NCBI RefSeq assembly: GCF_000829515.1 | Contig: NZ_JXRR01000017.1 | Location: forward strand, 186,001 to 250,000 | Length of the DNA stretch: 64,000 bases | Source: Jeotgalibacillus campisalis | Lineage (GTDB): Bacteria; Bacillota; Bacilli; Bacillales; Jeotgalibacillaceae | Direction: 5' to 3' | In this document: one piece after another, positions 1 through 8,701 of the stretch | Numbering within the stretch: position 1 is the first letter of the stretch | Layout of the letters: the number at the start of each line of letters is the position of its first letter | Notes under the pieces: model-generated | What the model was told of the DNA's origin: nothing | The model's database searches: none | What the model saw: the letters and a program-made list of their open reading frames with translations, nothing else | Program-made: the position numbers and the translations under genes

Positions 1-352
1 TCTTTTCTGCTGTTCTTTTTCCAACACCTGAGAAAAGATCACTTGATAAATAATGAACGATTCCCTGTTTGGTCTGCGGGATATCTTTTTTAAAGCGATC
101 CGCAAGAAACTGCATGCCAAACCGAGGATGCTCTTTAAATTTGCCATGAAAAATATATGTGTCCTCGTCCTGCATTTTAGGAAAATGACCTGTTACAACT
201 GCCTCTTTTTCTTTATTTGCTGTGTTCGTTTCTTCGACGCGCACACGCACCACAGAATACATATTATCTTCATTGTGGAAGATCGTTACGATATGCCTGC
301 CTTTTATGTAAGGCTCCTCTTCATTAAATAAATCCATGGATTCATTGCCCAT
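1..352 (-). CDS. recD2: RecD2-type ATP-dependent DNA helicase, N-terminal part (runs off left edge)
   Basis: Only the first ~117 codons are in the window. The translation starts MGNESMDLF and contains the small beta-rich N-terminal domain typical of RecD2/YrrC, ending in the stretch SSDLFSGVGKRTAEK that begins the helix-hairpin-helix region; the helicase motor domains lie outside the window. The ATG at 350-352 is preceded by AGGGGGAA at a normal distance. RecD2 is a 5'-3' superfamily 1 helicase involved in replication fork maintenance and repair in Bacillus. The TPR gene lies directly upstream, 18 bases away, as in B. subtilis (yrrB-yrrC). The assignment rests on the N-terminal sequence and conserved gene order. 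Confidence 0.85.
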   Translation of the reverse strand, partial: MGNESMDLFNEEEPYIKGRHIVTIFHNEDNMYSVVRVRVEETNTANKEKEAVVTGHFPKMQDEDTYIFHGKFKEHPRFGMQFLADRFKKDIPQTKQGIVHYLSSDLFSGVGKRTAEK

Positions 353-370
353 CAGGTATTCCCCCTGCTC

Positions 371-1039
371 TTAACCCTTAGACTCCAAAGCCTGTCTCAT
401 AATTTCCCGTCCATTCAGCGCTAAATAGTGATCCGGCTGAGCGGCTATCGCCTGTTCAAAACAGCTTAATGCTTCCATTGCATCTTCCTGAAAACCAGCA
501 TACGCGACGCCAAGATTATAAAGTGCATCCGCATGCTGATCATTAAGGCGAACGGCATGTTTAAGCTGTTCAATTGCTTCATCAGCTATTTCAAGCTGTG
601 CAAGTGCCAGTCCATATTGAAAGTGTGCTTCAGCATCATTCTCAGAAAGCTCCACTGCCCGCTGCAAATAAGGAAGAGACAGCTTTACTTTTTCCTCATT
701 TTTCAAAGACATGCCAAGCATAAAGTACACGTCTGAATCATTTACTCCTTTTTCAAGCGTTTTCTCATATAAACGGGCACTTTCCGAGAATCGCTCTTCG
801 TTATAGTACAAATTCGCAAGGGAGTAATACGCGAGACCTGCTTCTTCATTTAATACAATCGCTTTTTGAAAAAAGCGTTCTGCTTTTTCCGTTTCATTCA
901 TTTGAGCCAGTACATTGCCAAAATTGATATAAGCCGTTTCATCTTCAGGTTTTTCTTCAATTGCCTGATTTAAAAGTTCTATGGCTTCCTGGTATTCACC
1001 ATCTTGCAATTTTTTTATCGCTTGTTCATTTAGGTTCAT
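371..1039 (-). CDS. Tetratricopeptide repeat protein (YrrB-like)
   Basis: This 222-residue soluble protein is made almost entirely of TPR units, about six 34-residue repeats with the typical spacing of small and aromatic residues (for example YINFGNVLAQ, YYSLANLYYN, LYNLGVAYAG). It has no signal peptide or membrane segment. The ATG at 1039 follows AGGAGA. The matching B. subtilis gene at the same place (yrrB, 206 residues) encodes a TPR protein linked to ribosome/RNA processing neighbours, but its exact role is not settled. TPR proteins act as protein-binding scaffolds. It is probably cotranscribed with recD2. Confidence 0.85.
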   Translation of the reverse strand: MNLNEQAIKKLQDGEYQEAIELLNQAIEEKPEDETAYINFGNVLAQMNETEKAERFFQKAIVLNEEAGLAYYSLANLYYNEERFSESARLYEKTLEKGVNDSDVYFMLGMSLKNEEKVKLSLPYLQRAVELSENDAEAHFQYGLALAQLEIADEAIEQLKHAVRLNDQHADALYNLGVAYAGFQEDAMEALSCFEQAIAAQPDHYLALNGREIMRQALESKG

Positions 1040-1202
1040 TTTACGTTCATCTCCTGCTAGTTAAAGGTTTCTGTTTTCCACTTAAATCATCGATATATTC
1101 TTTGTGTTGCTGCTGTTTAAAGCATGTGTTAACAGCAAAACATTTCAGTGTGAAAAAACTAGATACTGGTTAAAAGTATAACACACGCGGTCATATGAAG
1201 AG

Positions 1203-1278
1203 AAAAAAAGGAATGCTGCGGGATCCTTTTATGTTTTCCCCGTTTCGGAGCAAAAGCAAAAAGAGTTCCACTGCATTC
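1203..1278 (-). terminator. Long-loop intrinsic terminator after mnmA
   Basis: Read on the minus strand just after the mnmA stop, GGAATGC pairs with GCATTCC and, after one mismatch, GTGG pairs with CCGC. The structure ends in a run of seven T. The loop is long (about 45 bases), so efficiency is uncertain. Confidence 0.55.
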
Positions 1279-1284
1279 CTTTCT

Positions 1285-2439
<1,155 letters not shown>

Positions 2440-3582
2440 TTATTGTTTTAAGCGATTCACGATAAGAGCAATTTGATCCGCTATCATTTCAGCATCTTCT
2501 ATGGTACTACCCAGTCCGAAGCTGAAGCGAATTGAATTTGATAAACGTTCATCATTTTTTCCATACATTGCTGAAAGAACATGCGATGGTTCAAGGGATC
2601 CTGCAGTGCAGGCAGAACCGCTTGAAACCGCAATACCAGCCAAATCTAAATTAACAAGCATCGCTTCGACATCTGTCCCGGCAATGCTTAAGTTTAGCAC
2701 ATGGGCAAGCGTGCTCTCAAGAGATCCGTTTACTTTATAGGACACCTGTTTTTCATTCAGCTCATCCAGTAAACGATCTTTAATCGCTTGCAAATGAACT
2801 TTTTTTTCTTCTCTTCCCTTAAGAGCCAATTCGGCTGCCTTGGCAAAAGAAGCCAGGGCAGGGATGTTTTCAGTGCCTGCTCTTCTTTTTCGTTCTTGTT
2901 CACCGCCAAGCAGCCCGGGTGAAAGAGGAATTCCATTTTTCACATAAAGAAAACCGACCCCTTTAGGTCCGTTGATTTTGTGAGCGGAAACAGAAAGCAT
3001 ATCTACTTTCAGGTCCTTCACATGTATTTCTTCCAATCCGAATGCCTGTACAGCATCGGTATGAAAAGTTGCCTGATGAGTTTCTAAAAGCTCTGCGATT
3101 TCACGGATAGGCTGAATAGATCCAACCTCATTATTGCCATACATAATAGAGACCAAAATGGTATCTTCGCGAAGAGCCTTCTTTAGCTCCTTAATTGAAA
3201 TAACGCCCGTTTCATCCACATCCAGAAACGTCACCTGAAACCCTTGCTGAACGAGAGCTTCGCAAGGATGAAGCACAGCATGATGCTCTATTTTTGTTGT
3301 TATTATATGGCGGCCCTTATGTTTTAGCGCGTTAGCAGTGCCAACAATCGCGAGGTTATTTGATTCTGTTCCGCCACTCGTAAAAATGATTTCATTAAAA
3401 TCAGCACCAATACTGGCTGCAAATTGACTTCGCGCCTCATCAAGAACCTGACGTGACCTGCGGCCGACAGAATGAATACTCGATGCGTTTCCATAATGCT
3501 CAGTTAAAGTATCTGTCATTACTTTTACAGCCTCGGGATGCATCGGTGTCGTCGCTGCATGGTCTGCATAAATTCGATTCAC
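2440..3582 (-). CDS. iscS: Cysteine desulfurase of the IscS/NifS family (YrvO-like)
   Basis: A 380-residue PLP enzyme that removes sulfur from cysteine. It begins with the family signature YADHAATTP. The PLP-binding lysine lies in SVSAHKINGPKG, and the sulfur-carrying cysteine in SSGSACTAG in the C-terminal third. The start is GTG (3580-3582), with GGAGGG eight bases upstream. The gene lies between cymR and mnmA, as in B. subtilis, where this desulfurase (YrvO) feeds sulfur directly to MnmA for tRNA thiolation. It is likely transcribed from the cymR promoter with an 18-base gap. Confidence 0.95.
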   Translation of the reverse strand: MNRIYADHAATTPMHPEAVKVMTDTLTEHYGNASSIHSVGRRSRQVLDEARSQFAASIGADFNEIIFTSGGTESNNLAIVGTANALKHKGRHIITTKIEHHAVLHPCEALVQQGFQVTFLDVDETGVISIKELKKALREDTILVSIMYGNNEVGSIQPIREIAELLETHQATFHTDAVQAFGLEEIHVKDLKVDMLSVSAHKINGPKGVGFLYVKNGIPLSPGLLGGEQERKRRAGTENIPALASFAKAAELALKGREEKKVHLQAIKDRLLDELNEKQVSYKVNGSLESTLAHVLNLSIAGTDVEAMLVNLDLAGIAVSSGSACTAGSLEPSHVLSAMYGKNDERLSNSIRFSFGLGSTIEDAEMIADQIALIVNRLKQ

Positions 3583-3599
3583 TGTATGTCCCTCCAGTT

Positions 3600-4019
3600 T
3601 TAAATATAAAACATATACCCGTCCGATTCACCTGTATCGGTGTAATTTGCCAAATCATCGATCGTTGTATGATCAAGTACATCTTTCACAGCATCCCTGA
3701 TCCGCATCCATAATTCCCGCTGCGGAGGAGCTTCGTTTTCTATTCCTTCAACCGGAGAAATGGGACCTTCAAGTACCCGGATAATATCTCCTGCTGTAAT
3801 TTCATTCGGTTCTTTTGCAACGATATATCCGCCATAAGCCCCTCGAATGCTCTTAACATATCCAGCATTTCGCAAAGGCGCAATTAATTGCTCTAGATAA
3901 TGCTCTGATAAATCATGTGTTTTAGCGATCGCCTTTAAAGAGGTTGGTCCCTCTCCGTGCCTCTTCGCCAGCTCAATCATAATGGTTAAGCCATAGCGGC
4001 CTTTTGTTGAAATTTTCAT
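3600..4019 (-). CDS. cymR: Rrf2-family cysteine metabolism repressor CymR
   Basis: A 139-residue winged-helix Rrf2 protein beginning MKISTKGRYGLTIMIEL, nearly identical in its recognisable segments to B. subtilis CymR (for example LSEHYLEQL, SIRGAYGGY, ITAGDIIRVLEGPISPVE and the C-terminus YMFYI). CymR, together with CysK, represses sulfur uptake and cysteine synthesis genes. The ATG at 4017-4019 has GAGGTGG seven bases upstream; longer versions of the frame are not needed. It lacks the three cysteines of iron-sulfur Rrf2 proteins (no cysteine at all here). The position before a cysteine desulfurase matches its sulfur role. Confidence 0.95.
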   Translation of the reverse strand: MKISTKGRYGLTIMIELAKRHGEGPTSLKAIAKTHDLSEHYLEQLIAPLRNAGYVKSIRGAYGGYIVAKEPNEITAGDIIRVLEGPISPVEGIENEAPPQRELWMRIRDAVKDVLDHTTIDDLANYTDTGESDGYMFYI

Positions 4020-4059
4020 GACTAGATCCACCTCTGCCCCTCGATGTTTAACTTTTGAT

Positions 4060-4089
4060 AGTATAGCATAGAACTGCAATCGTTGGCAT
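4060..4089 (-). promoter_or_regulatory. Probable sigma-A promoter of cymR-iscS-mnmA
   Basis: On the minus strand there is a -10 box TATACT (4060-4065) and a weaker -35 box ATGCCA (4084-4089), 18 bases apart and about 45 bases before the cymR start. The -10 is good and the -35 matches 4 of 6. Confidence 0.45.
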
Positions 4090-4151
4090 TTCATCTGTAT
4101 TGCTACTATGATGAGTAATAAGAGAAATCATTACTAGTATGGAGTGAGCAT

Positions 4152-5411
4152 ATGAGCATCAAACCTTTAGCTTTTCGTATGAGACCCAGAACCATAGATG
4201 AAATGATTGGACAGAGCCACCTTGTTGGAGAAGGGAAAATTATTCGCAGGATGGTTTTAGCTAAACAGTTGTCGTCCATGATTTTATATGGTCCTCCAGG
4301 TATTGGAAAAACATCTATTGCTTCCGCTATTGCCGGAAGCACTCAGTATGCTTTTCGCACCTTGAATGCCGTAACAAATAATAAAAAAGATATGGAGATA
4401 GTCGTTCAGGAAGCAAAAATGTCCGGTAAAGTAATTTTGCTGCTTGATGAAGTTCATCGCCTTGATAAAACAAAACAGGATTTCCTGCTCCCCTATCTTG
4501 AAAACGGGATGATAACGCTCATCGGTGCTACTACAAGCAATCCTTATCATGCCATTAATCCCGCCATTCGAAGCAGATGTCAGATTTTCGAGCTGCATCC
4601 TTTATCACCAGAAGATATGAAGACAGCGATTTTAAGAGCATTGGAAGATCAGGAGCGGGGCTTGGGAAAACAAAGGGTGAACCTTGAGAAAGAAGCGCTG
4701 GAGCATTTTGCACAGGGCAGCAATGGAGATGTCAGAAGCGCACTGAACGGCCTTGAACTTGCCGTGAGATCTACCGAAAGTAAGGATGACTACATAACTG
4801 TCACGACAGAAATCGCAGAGGAGTGTCTTCAGAAAAAAAGCTTTTCTCATGATAAAGACGGGGATGCTCACTATGACGTGATGAGCGGTTTTCAAAAATC
4901 AATACGGGGCAGTGACGTTGATGCATCTCTTCACTATTTAGGAAGGCTGATTGAAGCAGGTGATTTACCGACCATTGCCAGAAGACTTCTTGTCATTGCC
5001 TATGAAGATGTCGGGCTTGCAAGTCCTCAGGCTGGACCTAGAACGCTTGCAGCAATTGAGTCTGCTGAACGTCTTGGTTTCCCGGAAGCGAGAATCCCGC
5101 TCGCTAATGCTGTCATCGAGCTTTGCCTTTCACCAAAATCCAACTCAGCTATAAGCGCAATTGATGCAGCGCTGAGTGATATTCGAGCCGGGAAAAGCGG
5201 AATAGTGCCAGACCATTTGAAAGATGCTCATTATAAAGGAGCAAAAGAAATGGGCAGAGGGGTTGAGTACTTGTATCCCCACAGCTATCCGACCGGATGG
5301 GTAAAACAGCAATACCTTCCTGATTCTTTAAAAAATGCATCTTACTACGAACCCAAAACCACCGGGAAGTTCGAACAGGCATTGAAGCAGATTTATGAAA
5401 AAATGAAGTAG
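4152..5411 (+). CDS. rarA: Replication-associated recombination protein RarA (MgsA), AAA+ ATPase
   Basis: A 419-residue AAA+ ATPase of the RuvB/clamp-loader type. Walker A is GPPGIGKTS (about residues 48-56), Walker B is LLLDEVHR, and the sensor region has GATTSNP. The C-terminal half carries the RarA tetramerisation domain, with FPEARIPLANAVIEL. RarA acts at stalled replication forks. The ATG follows GGAGTGAG. It is divergent from cymR, matching yrvN next to cymR in B. subtilis, and convergent with the ABC permease, with which it shares a bidirectional terminator. Confidence 0.93.
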   Translation: MSIKPLAFRMRPRTIDEMIGQSHLVGEGKIIRRMVLAKQLSSMILYGPPGIGKTSIASAIAGSTQYAFRTLNAVTNNKKDMEIVVQEAKMSGKVILLLDEVHRLDKTKQDFLLPYLENGMITLIGATTSNPYHAINPAIRSRCQIFELHPLSPEDMKTAILRALEDQERGLGKQRVNLEKEALEHFAQGSNGDVRSALNGLELAVRSTESKDDYITVTTEIAEECLQKKSFSHDKDGDAHYDVMSGFQKSIRGSDVDASLHYLGRLIEAGDLPTIARRLLVIAYEDVGLASPQAGPRTLAAIESAERLGFPEARIPLANAVIELCLSPKSNSAISAIDAALSDIRAGKSGIVPDHLKDAHYKGAKEMGRGVEYLYPHSYPTGWVKQQYLPDSLKNASYYEPKTTGKFEQALKQIYEKMK

Positions 5412-5431
5412 CAAGCCAGTCTATACAATAC

Positions 5432-5474
5432 AAAATCCCGGCTGCAAACGATGGTTTGCAGCCGGGATTTTTTT
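5432..5474. terminator. Bidirectional terminator between rarA and the ABC permease
   Basis: A perfect 17-bp stem (AAATCCCGGCTGCAAAC / GTTTGCAGCCGGGATTT) with loop GATG is followed by a T run on the plus strand and an A run that serves the opposite strand. Confidence 0.9.
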
Positions 5475-5504
5475 ACTGTTCACTGATGAACTATTCGAAT
5501 AGCT

Positions 5505-6446
5505 TTAAGCGGCAATATCTCGTTTAGTAAAGACGGTAAACGCCAATGCCACAAAAATACTGAAGTAAATCACAATCATGATAATGGAGAATGTCATGGT
5601 CATGCCTTCTACAAGCGGCATTCCCATTTCATACATTGAAAGGTTCGTATTGGCAAATAAACTGTATTTAGCCCAGTCATAATACATGGCAATAAATCCT
5701 GTAGCTGTTCCACCGACAAAATAGAGAAACAAGCTAATGCCAATTGCAAGCGAGCTATTTCTAAATACGGCCGAGATCATAAACGCCATCGTTGTTAAAA
5801 GAATAACATCCAGTGAGTTATACAAATAGATTTTCATCAAATAAGGAATCATATTGCTTTCCGTTACTTCTCCATTTGAATAAGTCAGCTGAACTGCTGA
5901 ACCTGCATCAAAGAAAATAACTCCTAAAATCAATGACAATACTGTTAAGATTCCAATTAGGGAAAGTCCAAAGGTTGCAACTGTCAAAAGTTTTGATAAG
6001 AGAATTTTCCAGCGTGCAATTGGACGAATCATTAATAGCTTGACCGTTCCCCATGAAAACTCACCGGCAACAATACCTGATGCCACAATAATGGAAAATA
6101 ATCCGACAAGTGCAATCATAAATGAATTATTTTCAAGATACGTCCACATAGAGCTGGCATCATTAGGAGCGATGTCATTGTCAAGGCGATACTCATTTAT
6201 TGCAAGAGCTCCTTCTGCACTGGGGGTATAAAAACCTTCTTCACCTGATTGAATCGTCATTTGAATTTGTTCGTTTTCAGCTTCAAGAGCCTGTCGCCAC
6301 TCGTCACCATCTGTATTAAAGGTAGAGTTAATAAAAAGCGTAATGACAGCGGAAGCAATGACGGCTAGAATCAACAAACCAGCCATCACATATGTACCAG
6401 GGCGATGCAGAATTTTCATCCATTCATTGCGAATCAAGTTACCCAT
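5505..6446 (-). CDS. ABC-2 type transporter permease
   Basis: A 313-residue membrane protein. One N-terminal membrane segment (about residues 20-42) is followed by a large outside loop with acidic residues, and then about five membrane segments to the C-terminus. This layout is typical of ABC-2 permeases that pair with a separate ATPase (bacitracin/lantibiotic-type or NatB-like exporters). Its start overlaps the end of the ATPase gene by 8 bases and has GGAGGAATGG upstream, so the two are translationally coupled. The substrate cannot be told from sequence. The pair is not part of this neighbourhood in B. subtilis. Confidence 0.85.
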   Translation of the reverse strand: MGNLIRNEWMKILHRPGTYVMAGLLILAVIASAVITLFINSTFNTDGDEWRQALEAENEQIQMTIQSGEEGFYTPSAEGALAINEYRLDNDIAPNDASSMWTYLENNSFMIALVGLFSIIVASGIVAGEFSWGTVKLLMIRPIARWKILLSKLLTVATFGLSLIGILTVLSLILGVIFFDAGSAVQLTYSNGEVTESNMIPYLMKIYLYNSLDVILLTTMAFMISAVFRNSSLAIGISLFLYFVGGTATGFIAMYYDWAKYSLFANTNLSMYEMGMPLVEGMTMTFSIIMIVIYFSIFVALAFTVFTKRDIAA

Positions 6447-7371
6447 GTTTCACCATTCCTCCCTCAGACGTAACCTCCAGGAATCGGTCTTCAAGTGTTT
6501 TTGTTGCCGGAGAAATGCCGTACACATCAATATTTTCCGCCACACAAAAACGAATCAGCTCCGGTATTTGTTCTTTGGTCATATCAATAACAAGCGATTG
6601 CTCTACTACCTCAACCGTCCATGATGAATGATGCATCAGGACCTTCTCTTTCACTTCATGCGGTTCTTTTACTTCAAGTTTGAATAGCTTGCCTTCTGTT
6701 GAAACGAAATCATCCATAGATTGTACATCAATCAATTTCCCATTTTGTATGATCCCGATCCGGTCACACATCATTTCCATTTCTGATAGCAAATGACTTG
6801 ATACAATAACAGCCATATCCCGTTCCTTTGCTAAACGTCTTATGTAGTCACGTATTTCACGGATGCCTGCGGGATCAAGACCGTTTGTAGGTTCATCCAG
6901 AATCAAAACCTTCGGATCATGCAGAAGACTTTGAGCTATTCCAAGCCGCTGGCGCATTCCAAGAGAGTAGGTCTTCACTTTTTCATGAATTCTCTTTTCA
7001 AGCCCAACCAGCTTAACCACTTCATCAATTTTCTCTTTTGAGATCCCCTTGTACATTCGTGCATAATGAATTAAATTCTTATATCCAGATAAAAACTTAT
7101 ACATTTCTGGATTTTCCACGATGGCCCCTACATGCTGGACTGCTCCTTCAAAATCCGTTTTAATGCTTCTGCCTTCTATCAGGACATCACCATCAGTCAT
7201 TTTCATCAAACCAACAATCATTCGGATAGTGGTCGTTTTCCCTGCTCCATTTGGTCCAAGAAATCCAAAAACTTCCCCGCCATATACATCAAATGAAACC
7301 TTATCAATGATGGTTTTTCCTTTAATTACCTTCGTTACATTTTTCAATTCTACAATCGATTTTTTCGTCAT
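6439..7371 (-). CDS. ABC transporter ATP-binding protein
   Basis: A 310-residue nucleotide-binding subunit. Walker A is GPNGAGKTT (about residues 39-47), the signature motif is YSLGMRQRLG, Walker B is VLILDEPTNGLDP, and the switch histidine is in VSSHLLSEME. A C-terminal extension of about 90 residues follows the core domain, as in bacitracin-resistance/BcrA-type and NatA-type exporters. It forms an operon with the downstream permease. Likely substrates include peptides, antibiotics or ions, but none is indicated. There is no two-component system next to it. Confidence 0.9.
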   Translation of the reverse strand: MTKKSIVELKNVTKVIKGKTIIDKVSFDVYGGEVFGFLGPNGAGKTTTIRMIVGLMKMTDGDVLIEGRSIKTDFEGAVQHVGAIVENPEMYKFLSGYKNLIHYARMYKGISKEKIDEVVKLVGLEKRIHEKVKTYSLGMRQRLGIAQSLLHDPKVLILDEPTNGLDPAGIREIRDYIRRLAKERDMAVIVSSHLLSEMEMMCDRIGIIQNGKLIDVQSMDDFVSTEGKLFKLEVKEPHEVKEKVLMHHSSWTVEVVEQSLVIDMTKEQIPELIRFCVAENIDVYGISPATKTLEDRFLEVTSEGGMVKHG

Positions 7372-7506
7372 GCCTTCCCTCCTGTTTTTATGTATTTAAA
7401 TTTCCTCTGTCATGTAAAGTACGTTTGGGTTGGAAGAAAGTTTCAGATAAAATACCATTTTATTTGAAAAAGATACGTCGACACCTTGCTTTGCTCGGGC
7501 TGAAAC

Positions 7507-7540
7507 GATAAAAACCAGCCCAGAGTGCCTGAGCTGGTTC
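7507..7540 (-). terminator. Intrinsic terminator after tcdA
   Basis: On the minus strand AACCAGCTCAG pairs with CTGGGCTGGTT (one G-U pair), with a five-base loop and a following TTTTA. Confidence 0.85.
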
Positions 7541-7545
7541 ACAGA

Positions 7546-8304
7546 TTATTGTACACGTTTAATCATAATATCTTTTAAAAGTGTATTAATGACATAGCTT
7601 GCAGCAATCAATCCTGCTACTGAGGGAACAAATGCATTGGAGGATGGAGGCATTTTGGCTTTTCTTATGACAGCCTCGTCATTACCCACTGTTTTTCTGA
7701 CTTCTTCCCGAATGATTATAGGACTTTCATCTGAAAAAACGACTGGTATTCCTTTTGGAATGCCATCTTTACGCAGCTGTTTTCTAATAATTTTTGCTAA
7801 AGGATCCGTATGTGTTTTTGAGATATCAGCAATTTGAAAACGGGTTGGATCCATTTTGTTTGCTGCTCCCATACTTGAAATGATGGGAATATTCCTTTTC
7901 AGGCATTCTTTCATTAAATGAATTTTATAGGATATCGTATCGGATGCATCCACGACAAAGTCAAGGCCGTAGCTGAAAAACTCCTCAAACGTTTCTTCCG
8001 TATAGAACATTTTTAATGAAATTACTTCACAGTCCGGATTAATATCTTCAATTCTGGTTTTCATTAAGTCAGCCTTGGGCTGTCCTACTGTAGAGAGCAG
8101 CGCAATCACTTGGCGGTTTACATTCGTAATATCGACATCATCTTTATCTACGAGAATTAAGCGGCCAACTCCGCTTCTAGCAAGCGCCTCTGCTGAAAAT
8201 GAACCCACACCGCCTATGCCAAGGACCGCGACTGTTTTACCTTTAAGGAGATCAATTCCTTCAGATCCGATGGCCAGTTCATTTCTTGAAAATTGGTGAA
8301 GCAT
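7546..8304 (-). CDS. tcdA: tRNA threonylcarbamoyladenosine dehydratase TcdA (YrvM)
   Basis: A 252-residue ThiF/MoeB/E1-like enzyme. The nucleotide-binding loop is LGIGGVGSFSAEALARSGVG (about residues 29-48), followed by DKDDVDITNVNRQ and the DASD motif that binds the adenylated tRNA intermediate. It cyclises t6A37 to ct6A37 in tRNAs reading ANN codons. It matches B. subtilis YrvM (254 residues) in length and in position beside the 6S RNA and aspS. The ATG has GGAG upstream at normal spacing. It lacks the CxxC zinc pairs found in MoeB/ThiF, which fits TcdA. Confidence 0.93.
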   Translation of the reverse strand: MLHQFSRNELAIGSEGIDLLKGKTVAVLGIGGVGSFSAEALARSGVGRLILVDKDDVDITNVNRQVIALLSTVGQPKADLMKTRIEDINPDCEVISLKMFYTEETFEEFFSYGLDFVVDASDTISYKIHLMKECLKRNIPIISSMGAANKMDPTRFQIADISKTHTDPLAKIIRKQLRKDGIPKGIPVVFSDESPIIIREEVRKTVGNDEAVIRKAKMPPSSNAFVPSVAGLIAASYVINTLLKDIMIKRVQ

Positions 8305-8408
8305 CGTAAATCAACTCCAAATCAGATTATCATAACGGACTTAAGGATAGCTTATTTTACTTGTTAAATCAATCAGCTAAAGCTTACATCCAGGAATGTT
8401 GACAAAAT

Positions 8409-8439
8409 AAAAAACCGCCTACTTATTTCGGCGGTTTTA
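8409..8439 (-). terminator. Intrinsic terminator of the 6S RNA
   Basis: On the minus strand AAAACCGCC pairs with GGCGGTTTT around a short loop, and six T follow directly. Confidence 0.9.
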
Positions 8440-8649
8440 ACGTATGTAGGTATTGGCAAATCCCAATCGTGCCGTCTCTTTGGATATCTATTGTTTTGAA
8501 CCCGCTCTCAGCAGGTGGGTGCCCTGTTTTCTGCTTAATGCGTCCTCGCAAAAGGCATGCACGGTGCAGAAAAACGCAGGCTCCCAATAATAGAATTGTT
8601 CGGTCAAAACGAATTGATGAGATAACGTACACATCAGGACTTGCCTTGT
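8440..8649 (-). ncRNA. ssrS: 6S RNA (6S-1/BsrA type)
   Basis: The region between aspS and tcdA holds no credible protein gene but has a complete transcription unit: a sigma-A promoter, about 210 bases, and a strong terminator. The transcript contains segments typical of Firmicute 6S RNA: AAGTCCTGATGTG near the 5' end, CTTTTGCGAGGACGCATTAA in the middle, and CAGGGCACCCACCTG then GAGCGGGTTC. The ends can pair to close a long rod with a central open bubble. 6S RNA mimics an open promoter and sequesters sigma-A RNA polymerase. B. subtilis 6S-1 lies in the same aspS-yrvM gap. End points are estimates from the promoter and terminator. Recognition is by memory of the family, not by a covariance search. 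Confidence 0.85.
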
Positions 8650-8655
8650 TTTTAA

Positions 8656-8684
8656 ATAATAGCATACCTTTAATTAAAGATCAA
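8656..8684 (-). promoter_or_regulatory. Sigma-A promoter of 6S RNA
   Basis: The -35 box TTGATC (8679-8684) and -10 box TATTAT (8656-8661) are separated by exactly 17 bases on the minus strand. The start of transcription is expected near 8649. Confidence 0.75.
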
Positions 8685-8701
8685 TCTTGAAAGGTGTAAG
8701 T

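Noticed and set aside
53-331. 92-codon plus-strand frame at the left edge
   Set aside because: It is antisense to the recD2 N-terminus, which is clearly recognisable on the minus strand.
8423-8665. 80-codon minus-strand frame between aspS and tcdA
   Set aside because: It coincides with the 6S RNA transcript and ends in its terminator; the protein has no recognisable features and no ribosome binding site is evident.
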